NCBI GenBank assembly: GCA_016705955.1
Contig: JADJKO010000014.1
Location: forward strand, 1 to 64,000
Reading direction: 5' to 3'
Source: Flavobacteriales bacterium
GTDB lineage: Bacteria > Bacteroidota > Bacteroidia > Flavobacteriales_F > PHOS-HE28
DNA length: 64,000 bases
Below the pieces are notes generated by a model. That model was not told the origin of the DNA, did no database searches, and saw nothing but the letters and a program-made list of their open reading frames with translations. This document shows, piece after piece, positions 8,246-15,387 of the stretch. Positions within the stretch are counted from its first letter, which is position 1, and each line of letters begins with the position of its first letter. Made by a program: the position numbers and the translations under genes.

Positions 8246-9283
8246 ATGGAACAACGATATTCCCCGACCATAACCACGATCCTTTGCACCTTGACCCTTT
8301 GCGTGGTCTTCTGCGGACCAGCACGGTCACAAGAGATATCGTCGTCGGACGTATTCGCACCGATAGGCAGCACGTATCATCTCTACGCCATTCAACAGGA
8401 ATTCCCGTGGGACACTTTGCATGGGGCTGATGTGGTTTGGGATTACCCTGGGACCCAAGTGGATAGTGTCTCGGGCAACGCGATCAGCATGATCCCGCTC
8501 TCCGATGCCCCAAACGCTTCCTCATACCCTGATGCGGATCGCGTAATTCGTTCGGTGACAAGCGGCAACTATACGATCGACCGATTCTATGAAGTCGCGC
8601 CGGATCAGATCCGTGAACTTGGAAGCGTGGGGCCCGTGCTGAGTTACGACTACGACATCCCACTTACCCTGAACACTTTTCCAATGCAATTGGGCGATAC
8701 CACCCGTAGCAATTACTGCGTATGGTCTGATGGTGCTGGATCACAATTCCATTTCTGCGGAGATTCATACGTGACATTCGACGGCATTGGCACCTTGATC
8801 CTGCCGTACGGTACGTTCAATAATGTGAAGCATGTGACCCAATGGCATCAAAGTGTTGAAACGACGATGCCCGATGGCGACACGACCATCGTAGCCAGGC
8901 AGCAATGGTTCCTACCATACGTCCCATTCCCCGTTCTCGAGGTTACGGTGTTCTTCTATCCGAACGGCTCCTATGACCCATTCGGTTGGTTGATGGACGG
9001 GGCCACCGTGACCGCCGTGCGTGAGAACGACGTCAGGAGCGAGTGGTCCATTTCACCCATTCCAACAATTGGCCCGTTCACCGTGCTAGGCGAATTCACC
9101 GGTTCTGCGAAACTGGAGATCCTCGCCTTGGATGGGCGCGTTGTAGGGTCACACCTCCTCCAGCCGGGAACCGACCACCACCAGTTCTCAGCGAGCGCAC
9201 TCCCGAATGGAACGTACTTGGTCCGCTTGAATGCGGATGGAAAAATGTCCACGCGTCGGATCTTCAAGATCTCCGGCGAATGA
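8246..9283 (+). CDS. Secreted protein with type A T9SS sorting tail
   Basis: From ATG 8246 the protein has 345 residues with a signal peptide (basic start, hydrophobic TTILCTLTLCVVFC, then GPARSQE). The middle is beta-rich and unrecognised, with the phrase DGIGTLILPYGTFNNVKH. The C-terminal 80 residues form the sorting domain: a proline-rich entry (SISPIPTIGPF), KLEILALDGRVVGSH, LPNGTYLVRLNADG and a final MSTRRIFKISGE. In Bacteroidota this tail directs export through T9SS and cell-surface attachment. A second gene in the window (12917-13944) shares the DGxGTLILPxGT phrase, so the two are probably distant paralogues. An upstream ATG at 8198 would lack a signal peptide. The gene starts right after the insertion sequence. 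Confidence 0.85.
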   Translation: MEQRYSPTITTILCTLTLCVVFCGPARSQEISSSDVFAPIGSTYHLYAIQQEFPWDTLHGADVVWDYPGTQVDSVSGNAISMIPLSDAPNASSYPDADRVIRSVTSGNYTIDRFYEVAPDQIRELGSVGPVLSYDYDIPLTLNTFPMQLGDTTRSNYCVWSDGAGSQFHFCGDSYVTFDGIGTLILPYGTFNNVKHVTQWHQSVETTMPDGDTTIVARQQWFLPYVPFPVLEVTVFFYPNGSYDPFGWLMDGATVTAVRENDVRSEWSISPIPTIGPFTVLGEFTGSAKLEILALDGRVVGSHLLQPGTDHHQFSASALPNGTYLVRLNADGKMSTRRIFKISGE

Positions 9284-9394
9284 ATCCGGAGGCGTGACTG
9301 CACTGATGCCGGTTGTCCACCGGTTCGCACTCGCCAGAAGGATCACCGCACTCTGATATCGTTCCTATCCATCGGGCAGGGGACGTCCGACCAA

Positions 9395-10741
9395 TCAATC
9401 CTTCAACGCAGCGACCATGTTCCGCTCCACAACTTCCATGGGAACCTGACCCATGCCAAGAAAGGCACGGTGGAATCGGACAATATCCGGCAGTATTCCC
9501 ATGTTCGCGCATTCAACAGCATACCGATCGCGCAACCGTTGGATGCGGTCGGCGCCCACCTTATAGGTCAAGGCTTGCGCGGCCCAGTTGGTCACGCGCG
9601 TCACTTCACGTTCAGCAATACCGTCCTGGCCGGGTATGTGAGACTTCCAATAAGCCAACCCTTTATCATGCGACCAGCCGTAATAATGGATGCCCGCATC
9701 CAAAACCAAACGCACCGACCGCACCAAGTCCCACTCCCACTTCCCGAGGCGTTGGTAAGGATCAGCATACAGGCCCAATTCATCCCCGTGATATTCCACG
9801 TAGCAGGCCCAGCCTTCCGAGGTACCACTATAGAACATATTGTCGCGCAGATCACCGGCTGAGCCATTGATCGGTTGCACGGCTTGCAAATGATGGCCGG
9901 GGATAGCCTCATGCATGTATAGCCAACTCATCGCGCGGCTGTTGTAACGGCCGGTGTGGAAGTTGAACTGGAAGACGAAATCGGTCAAGGCGCTGTCCAC
10001 TGCACCACGATAAATACCCGGTGGTGTGTTGGGCCCGGCATCCGGCCATTCCTCGGCGCGCACCAATGGCACGTCCATTGTCCCCACGAAATCCGGTAAA
10101 TGTGCGCGTACCGTGCTGTCGATCCTCCAAAAACGATCCTTCACCTCCTGGCCGACTGTAATGAAGAAGCGTTGTTCAGTGAGATGGTGCTGGAAGGAAG
10201 CGCTATCGGAAAAGCCCAATTGCACCCGTAGCGCTTCGATCTCCTTCCAGCATCGCGAGGTTTCGCGCTCACCAAGAGCGAAAACCTCCTCCGGAGTAAT
10301 GTCCGTTCCGGTGAAGAACCGCACGAAGTATCGGTACCACGCCGCGTGCTCGGTCATTTCGTACAAGCTGTTCACAGGAACTTCACGACCAGCTGCTGTC
10401 CATTGCCGCTCCAGAGCGATACGCTGTTCGTTTAGATCGATCTCATACGCCACAAGATCATATAGCAACTGGTCAGGCGCAGAAAGTCGATCACGATCAT
10501 ATGTCGCCAACAGAACCTCCTGCTCGCTGATGAACTGCGCCTGTCGCTTCAAGCCATCCTCGTCCGCAGCGGACCGAAGTCGCTCATGGAAATCAAGCGT
10601 GTAAACGGCGTTCATGTGTTCCGAATAACCCTCACCGAATAGTTGAATGAATTCCTTGAACGATGGTGGGGCACCCGTGGCTGGTGCCAGAATCGCTTGG
10701 ACCAGCACAATGGAGAGGATAGTGGGCTTGAAGGCTGACAT
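9395..10741 (-). CDS. DUF885 family protein, probable secreted metallopeptidase
   Basis: Started at ATG 10741 the protein has 448 residues and a hydrophobic N-terminus (FKPTILSIVLVQAILAPATG) that can act as signal peptide. The body matches DUF885: a helical domain, then WLYMHEAIPGHHLQ, a zinc-site HExxxGHH motif, the following SEGWACYVEYHGDELG, and a C-terminus with GADRIQRLRDR. Members of this family are believed to be metallopeptidases, which I infer from the motif, not from direct proof. An in-frame ATG at 10798 would add a non-signal extension. It runs convergent with the T9SS gene before it; the roughly 110 bases between them hold nothing I can name. Confidence 0.85.
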   Translation of the reverse strand: MSAFKPTILSIVLVQAILAPATGAPPSFKEFIQLFGEGYSEHMNAVYTLDFHERLRSAADEDGLKRQAQFISEQEVLLATYDRDRLSAPDQLLYDLVAYEIDLNEQRIALERQWTAAGREVPVNSLYEMTEHAAWYRYFVRFFTGTDITPEEVFALGERETSRCWKEIEALRVQLGFSDSASFQHHLTEQRFFITVGQEVKDRFWRIDSTVRAHLPDFVGTMDVPLVRAEEWPDAGPNTPPGIYRGAVDSALTDFVFQFNFHTGRYNSRAMSWLYMHEAIPGHHLQAVQPINGSAGDLRDNMFYSGTSEGWACYVEYHGDELGLYADPYQRLGKWEWDLVRSVRLVLDAGIHYYGWSHDKGLAYWKSHIPGQDGIAEREVTRVTNWAAQALTYKVGADRIQRLRDRYAVECANMGILPDIVRFHRAFLGMGQVPMEVVERNMVAALKD

Positions 10742-10808
10742 GCATGCAAAGTAGGCCGCGCATTCGCTTGGATCCCAGTTGAGCGAACCGTCCGTCACTT
10801 ACCTCGCA

Positions 10809-10979
10809 TCATCCGGGATCTCGTGCGATCCGCATCAGCAGATGAGAAGGCTCGATCGTCTGGACCAACCTCTTGGCCCGAACCTTCAAAGTTCTTCGTG
10901 TATCCGAATTATCTATGAACGCGTCCGTTGCTTTCCATTCCAAACGACTCATCACCGACCGGACCAAGTGCTGGACCAT
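10809..10979 (-). CDS. Possible small protein, 56 residues
   Basis: A minus-strand frame from ATG 10979 to TGA 10809 between hsp20 and the DUF885 gene. The translation is helical and charged (RLEWKATDAFIDNS, RTLKVRAKRLVQTIEPSH) and reads better than its shadows, but I recognise no family and see no clear ribosome binding site. It could equally be the worn end of a longer gene cut off by the 69-bp repeat that begins just beyond it. Listed because otherwise this stretch of nearly 200 bases would be blank. Confidence 0.25.
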   Translation of the reverse strand: MVQHLVRSVMSRLEWKATDAFIDNSDTRRTLKVRAKRLVQTIEPSHLLMRIARDPG

Positions 10980-10991
10980 TTCATGCTGCAA

Positions 10992-11060
10992 CAGAAACGC
11001 CGCCCCATGGGCGGCGCTTCCGTCTTTCACCGAACGTCGGATCGGCTGATCAGCCGATGT
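10992..11060 (-). repeat. 69-bp direct repeat, copy 2, holding the hsp20 terminator
   Basis: Perfect duplicate of 6489-6557. The hairpin CGCCGCCCCATGGGCGGCG at 10998-11016, read on the minus strand, is followed by TTTCTG and sits about 35 bases after the hsp20 stop, a good intrinsic terminator. The 18-bp palindrome at 11041-11058 spans the hsp20 stop codon (11050-11052). Confidence 0.85.
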
Positions 11061-11493
11061 CGATGCTGCGCGTCCTCGGCTTGCTCTCCTCCATTTTGGG
11101 GATGGTGAGCTTCAATACGCCATTCACGTAGTCGGCCTTGATCGCATCCCCTTTCACGCTCTTGGGCAGCATGAAGCTGCGCTCGAAGCTGCTGCGGCTG
11201 AACTCGCGGCGGGTGTAGCGCTCCTCCTCGGTGTTGTCCTCCGTGGTGTGCTCACCACGGATGGTGAGGGTGTCCTCGAGCATCTCCACCTTCAGGTCCT
11301 TCTTATCGAAGCCGGGAGCCTGCACCTCCACGCGGAAGTCGGTGTTGCCCTCCACGATGTTCACACGCGGTGCGTGTTCCGGGAAACCGTCGCTGCCGAA
11401 GAAGCGACCGATGTTGGAGCCGAAGATCTCGCTGGCCAAGCGATCCACCGGGAACGTTGCCGAACGCGATGGACGATATTTCACTAGCGTCAT
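11050..11493 (-). CDS. Hsp20/alpha-crystallin family small heat-shock protein
   Basis: 147 residues from ATG 11493. The alpha-crystallin domain runs from about residue 42 to 140: PRVNIVEGNTDFRVEVQAPGF, DLKVEMLEDTLTIRGEH and the hallmark GVLKLTIPKMEE. The N-terminal arm (KYRPSRSATFPVDRLASEIFG) is of Bacteroidota Hsp20 type. In the family it is an ATP-independent holdase that keeps unfolding proteins soluble in the cytoplasm. The gene has its own terminator hairpin downstream and no operon partner. Upstream lies a repeat-filled gap. The 3' end of the gene is duplicated at 6489-6557. Confidence 0.93.
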   Translation of the reverse strand: MTLVKYRPSRSATFPVDRLASEIFGSNIGRFFGSDGFPEHAPRVNIVEGNTDFRVEVQAPGFDKKDLKVEMLEDTLTIRGEHTTEDNTEEERYTRREFSRSSFERSFMLPKSVKGDAIKADYVNGVLKLTIPKMEESKPRTRSIDIG

Positions 11494-11905
11494 GTGGTTG
11501 TGGTGTTGGTTGATGGCATCGGGTCGTCAACGTGCATGCCGCGTGAGAAAGTCTGTCAACTTGTACAGATGATCACCGCTTCCGAAGTAGAAGTGGCAGC
11601 GTGGGTTGAAGGAAGATGACAGAATGTGTGGAAAGCATCCGCGATGGGGAGGGGGGCGCGGGGGGGGGGCGGGGGGAAAAAAATGGGAATGTATCCACAG
11701 ATAACACAGAGAGGCACAGCTGAATACAAATGCATCCGCAGATGGCGCAGATGGGATCCGCTACCGCGGACTCTGGACTTGTCCCGTAAATCTTCAGAAC
11801 GCAGGAGAATAGGGAACGCATCCACCGATGACGCAGAGGATCACAGATGGAGGACTCTAAGGACTACGTCATCAAGATGACGCAGATGGCATCCGCTAGC
11901 GGGGA
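11494..11905. repeat. Gene-free stretch with G-run and dispersed intergenic repeats
   Basis: About 410 bases without a supported gene. At 11646-11687 there is a very unusual low-complexity run of G with a few C, ending in seven A. From 11690 the dispersed repeat seen at 4 kb returns: ATGTATCCACAGATAACACA, then ATGCATCCGCAGATGGCGCAG and ATGGGATCCGCTACCGCGGA (to 11770). A diverged copy at 11881-11908 (CGCAGATGGCATCCGCTAGC) runs into the stop codon of the OmpA-family gene. Confidence 0.7.
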
Positions 11906-12874
11906 TCAGCGTGCCACCAGTTCCACGCGGCGGTTCAGTTGCTTGCCCGCTTCGGTCTTGTTCGAGCTCACCGGCGCCAACGGCCCTACGCCATGCGGAT
12001 CAAGCCGAGCCGCTACGACCCCATGCTCGGTGGTGAGAAGTCGCACCACTTCCGCTGCGCGCCGTTGAGAAAGGTCGAGGTTGTGTTCGAGCGTGCCGGT
12101 CATATCCGTGTGGCCCACGACGTAGAGCTTCAGGTCGGGCATCATCTTCAGCAGCTTCGCGATCTCGGCGATCACCGCGTTCGATGCGGCCTGCACCGTG
12201 GCCTTGTCGGTATCGAAGAGGATCTCGTTGATCGCCACCTTGCCGTTCATCTCGATCTGCTGCTTCATCCACTCGGCGTTCACCTGGATCTTGTCCGTGG
12301 CCACGCCCACCTCCTCGATGATATCCACCATCAGCAACTTCGTTTCGCTGGTGTACTGCGCACCGGACACGACGATGTGAACCGGCGTGCCCTTGTCGTT
12401 CAGGGTCGCCGCCAGATAGAAGGTGCCGCCGGACGTGGCGGAACCGTTCAACAAGGTGATGCCGACGCTCGGCGGGAATTCGTTGCGGCCATAGTGTACT
12501 CCTAGAAATGTGCGACTGCCCACTTCCGGTGATGTGCTCTTGTCCACTTGACCATCGGCGAGCATGGTGGCGCCGGCGCGCTTCAACGCGCTCTGGTAGT
12601 TCAGGTAGAGATCACGCACCGAGAAGGTGCCTTTGATCGTGTAGTACAAGCGGGTCCGTTTGCCCTTCACCATGGTCCAATCATCGATCGCCCTATAGCC
12701 CGTTATCGGACCACGAGCGATTGCGTATTCCACATGGTTCTGCTCCTCGCACCACGTAAGCACAGCACCCGGATAGCGGGTGATCAAGGGGTGGTCCTTG
12801 CAACCGGAAGCGTCCTGGGCGGCCGTGGGTTGAACGAAGGCGAACAAGAGAAGGAAGAATAAGCAGGAGCGCAT
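11906..12874 (-). CDS. OmpA-family outer-membrane/peptidoglycan-associated protein
   Basis: 322 residues from ATG 12874 with a signal peptide (RSCLFFLLLFAFVQPTAAQ). Residues about 25-200 form an N-terminal domain starting CKDHPLITRYPGAVLTW that recalls the DUF4892 type often joined to OmpA tails; I am less sure of this part. The C-terminal 115 residues are an OmpA-like peptidoglycan-binding domain: INEILFDTDKATVQ, LYVVGHTDMTG, DLSQRRAAEVVRLL and the end KQLNRRVELVAR, containing the conserved Asp and Arg that bind diaminopimelate in the family. It is likely periplasmic or outer-membrane linked. Its stop codon lies within a copy of the dispersed repeat. Confidence 0.85.
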   Translation of the reverse strand: MRSCLFFLLLFAFVQPTAAQDASGCKDHPLITRYPGAVLTWCEEQNHVEYAIARGPITGYRAIDDWTMVKGKRTRLYYTIKGTFSVRDLYLNYQSALKRAGATMLADGQVDKSTSPEVGSRTFLGVHYGRNEFPPSVGITLLNGSATSGGTFYLAATLNDKGTPVHIVVSGAQYTSETKLLMVDIIEEVGVATDKIQVNAEWMKQQIEMNGKVAINEILFDTDKATVQAASNAVIAEIAKLLKMMPDLKLYVVGHTDMTGTLEHNLDLSQRRAAEVVRLLTTEHGVVAARLDPHGVGPLAPVSSNKTEAGKQLNRRVELVAR

Positions 12875-12916
12875 ATCAGATTCTGTTGTGCAGTGGGTTC
12901 AAGCAGCTGGACATGG

Positions 12917-13944
12917 CTATCGAACGACCAATCGCGTGGTACCTGCGGTTGTTCCGTTCGACCCTAGGAAACGCACCACATACACGCCCGGTGCCATGGC
13001 ATCCGTGCTGATCCGGGTGGTCCCTACCGGGTACGTTCGCAGGGAACGGCCGGTGGCGTCGATCACTTCCATGCGCAGGTGGAAGCTATCGCTGTTGCCC
13101 ACGATGGAAACCGACGTGCCCGGCTCAACGGGGTTAGGAAGGACGGACCATGAGGCCTGCGCGATATCGACCTGACCGGAAGGTCCGGCGAGTGCGGGGT
13201 TCTTGTCGTACCATACTTGTTGGCTGGTGCTCAACCCGTCGTCGTTGATCTCCATCAGAAGCAACCAGAAGCGATGATCGGCGGAGACCCAGGCCCATTG
13301 CTCCTTGGTGGTCTGGCTGGTGTTGCCGAAGATGGTGTTGTTCTGCACGCGGTCGAAGTGATAACGCACCACGTTGTCGTAGGTGCCGGTCGGAAGGATC
13401 AAGGTGCCGTAGCCATCCACCTGTAGATCCACCGTGCCGTCCATCGTGCCAACAAAACCCATGGCGCTGTATGTTCCGCTGAAGTCATCCACGAACGCAT
13501 CACCATATGTGTACGGCAGCTCCAGGATCCGTTCGGTGTCCACGTTGAAGAGGAACTTGGCCGTGTCCTCGGGCGGTGTGCCGGGAATGATGATCGCGTT
13601 GCCTTCGGTCTCCATCGCGGAGGCGCTCAGGATGTAATAGCTGTATGCATCGTCCCAACTGATCCCGCACAGGTTGGAGTTCGGGAAGTCGGCCGACCAA
13701 GGTGAGGTAGCCGGATCCACGAAATAGAATTGCTCTTCGCGGATTCCGTCAAGCCACTGAAGTCCCACGATTGCATCGCACCGGCGCTTGCATCCAGTGC
13801 GTCAGCATCGATAATGTCCGTGCAACGGCCGATCGTGACCACGTCGCCGATCACCGGCATATTGGGCAGATCGATGATGGGTTGAGCGATGAGTGCTTGT
13901 GCGGCGATGGCGAACAGGAAGAGCAGAGTAGAAGGTTTGGTCAT
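12917..13944 (-). CDS. Secreted protein with type A T9SS tail, one frameshift as assembled
   Basis: The start at ATG 13944 gives a signal peptide (TKPSTLLFLFAIAAQALIAQ). The first frame runs to SWDFSGLTES at about 13745; the rest continues in the next frame from REEQFYFVDPATSPW, so one base is missing or extra there. The body includes DGYGTLILPTGTYDNVVRY, the phrase shared with the gene at 8246. The C-terminus is a sorting domain: SWSVLPNPVEPGTSVSI, RMEVIDATGRSLRTY, APGVYVVRFLG and TTRLVVR. The intact protein would have about 340 residues, close to its paralogue. It lies upstream in direction of, and may be transcribed with, the OmpA-family gene about 40 bases away. Confidence 0.8.
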
Positions 13945-14043
13945 GACAGTGCGGATTGATCGGGCAAACCTACCCGCCCAAACAAGGCGCGTCCATTACC
14001 CAAATGGGTGGTTCTCATGAGCGCAAATGGTCGGCAGGAGTTC

Positions 14044-14183
14044 ACACAGAGGCACGGAGACACGGAGAATGCGAAGACTGTTCGATCCGCAGTCGTCGCT
14101 GGCCCGCGCAGCTCCGAGGAATAAGACATGCTTCAGGTCCGCCCGATCGGAGTTCCTCCGTGTCTCCGTGCCTCCGTGAGAGG
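14044..14183. repeat. Empty inverted-repeat unit (MITE-like)
   Basis: The left arm GAGGCACGGAGACACGGAG (within 14044-14067) and the right arm CTCCGTGTCTCCGTGCCTC (within 14155-14178) are perfect 19-bp inverted copies, separated by about 85 bases without a gene. The left arm continues into GAATGCG, as does the left arm of the second unit at 14919. The same arms bracket the GxxExxY gene 0.9 kb away, so this looks like a gene-less version of that unit. It lies just past the end of the response regulator gene. Confidence 0.75.
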
Positions 14184-14214
14184 CCCCGTCATCCGCGTAC
14201 CCCCATGCGGATCC

Positions 14215-14850
14215 TCACACCAGCCGGTCCCGCGTCGCCAGCTTCACCGCCTCGGCACGCGTGTTCACCTGCAGCTTGGCGTAGATGTTCTTGATGTGCG
14301 CCTTCACCGTGTTCGCGCTGATGAAGAGCACGTCGGCGATGCTTCGGTAGTTCTCCCCTTCACAGAGGTGCGTCAGCACTTCGCTCTCGCGATCGGAAAG
14401 TCCGGGTTCGCTCTTGGGCTGGAAGGAGCGCACCACCAGCCGAGCGATGCCCGGTGAGATCACCGAGCCTCCGTCGCGCACTTCCCGTAGGGCATACAGG
14501 ATCTCATCAGGCGAGGAGTGCTTCTGCAAGTACCCCGTGGCACCAGCGCTCAACGAGCGGAACACACTCTCTTCATCCTCCAGGACGGTGAGCATGATGA
14601 AGTCCGTGTCGGGCAGGACCTCCTTCAGCTTGCGCACGCACTCGATACCGGTGATGCCCGGAAGCTGGATATCCATCAGCACGACATCGGGCTGGATGTC
14701 CGGAAGCGCTTTGATCGCCTCCTCCGCCGATCCGAATGCACCCCGGAAGGAAAGGTCCTCAGCGGACGCGAGCAGAGCACTCAACGCCTCGCGCACGGTG
14801 CGGTCATCCTCCACCACCGCTACGGAGATCACGCTAGGTATTCCGTTCAT
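14215..14850 (-). CDS. NarL/LuxR-type response regulator
   Basis: 211 residues from ATG 14850. The receiver domain covers residues 8-125, with the acidic pair EDD near 14-16, the phosphoacceptor Asp60 in DVVLMDIQLPG, the Thr of MLTVLE and the Lys of LQKHSS. A C-terminal LuxR-type helix-turn-helix (LSDRESEVLTHL ... NTVKAHIKNIYAKL) binds DNA. It should be phosphorylated by the propeller histidine kinase encoded upstream at 15386-18526 on the same strand and then control transcription; the target is unknown. In related loci kinase and regulator are usually adjacent. Here a repeat-flanked GxxExxY gene of about 470 bases separates them. Confidence 0.92.
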   Translation of the reverse strand: MNGIPSVISVAVVEDDRTVREALSALLASAEDLSFRGAFGSAEEAIKALPDIQPDVVLMDIQLPGITGIECVRKLKEVLPDTDFIMLTVLEDEESVFRSLSAGATGYLQKHSSPDEILYALREVRDGGSVISPGIARLVVRSFQPKSEPGLSDRESEVLTHLCEGENYRSIADVLFISANTVKAHIKNIYAKLQVNTRAEAVKLATRDRLV

Positions 14851-14892
14851 GTCGGGAAGTTAGGGCGGGAACACACACACGGGAAATGCAGG

Positions 14893-15348
14893 TCACCCGT
14901 TGCTTCGCGAAACCTCGCAAGGACAGGCACGGAGACACGGAGGAATGCGCGTCCAAAAGGGACTGGGCTGGTTCACGATCCGCTTGATGCCTTGCTTGAG
15001 GAGTGGAGCGCCGAAGTTGATGAGCAAACCGACCCTGAGATCGTGGACCTTGAAATAGGTGAGCACTTGTTTGAAGTGTACCGGTGCGAATTGCTCCACC
15101 GACTTCAGTTCAACGACCACACGTCCTTCAACAAGCACGTCGGAACGAAGTCCTTCGTTGAACACCATCCCATCATAAGTGAACACAACGATCTTCTGTC
15201 GCTCTACTCGAAGACCACGGCCCTTGAACCGCGCTTCCAGCAACGCCACATACACCGATCCCAGCAACCCCGGACCAAGGTCCGCGTGGATCTGGAACGC
15301 CTCGTCGACGATGATCCCAGGGAGTTCCTGGTCGTGCTCCATTTCCAT
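14893..15348 (-). CDS. GxxExxY protein (PD-(D/E)XK-like fold), motif Glu replaced
   Basis: 151 residues from ATG 15348. The core matches the GxxExxY family, predicted to have a PD-(D/E)XK nuclease-like fold: AFQIHADLGPGLLGSVYVAL, GLRVERQKIVVFTYDG, LRSDVLVEGRVVVELKSVE with the Asp and Glu-Leu-Lys of the nuclease motif, and a final VGLLINFGAPLLKQGIKR. The namesake motif reads GLLGSVY, so the usual Glu is Gly and the next Glu (YEA) is Val. The last residues (RIPPCLRACP) are translated from the left repeat arm, so the original stop was probably lost or shifted. The biological role of the family is not established. It lies between a kinase and its regulator, inside inverted repeats. Confidence 0.8.
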   Translation of the reverse strand: MEMEHDQELPGIIVDEAFQIHADLGPGLLGSVYVALLEARFKGRGLRVERQKIVVFTYDGMVFNEGLRSDVLVEGRVVVELKSVEQFAPVHFKQVLTYFKVHDLRVGLLINFGAPLLKQGIKRIVNQPSPFWTRIPPCLRACPCEVSRSNG

Positions 15349-15387
15349 CCGTATTTCTCCGTGTCTCCGTGCCTCCGTGTGCGACTT
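14919..15387. mobile_element. Inverted-repeat unit carrying the GxxExxY gene
   Basis: The left arm AGGCACGGAGACACGGAG lies at 14923-14942 and the inverted right arm CTCCGTGTCTCCGTGCCT at 15357-15376. The arms bracket the GxxExxY gene closely: its ATG is about ten bases inside the right arm and its reading frame runs through the left arm. The right arm ends just at the stop codon of the histidine kinase (15386-15388). I saw no clear target duplication and no transposase, so how the unit moves, if it does, is open. Confidence 0.6.
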
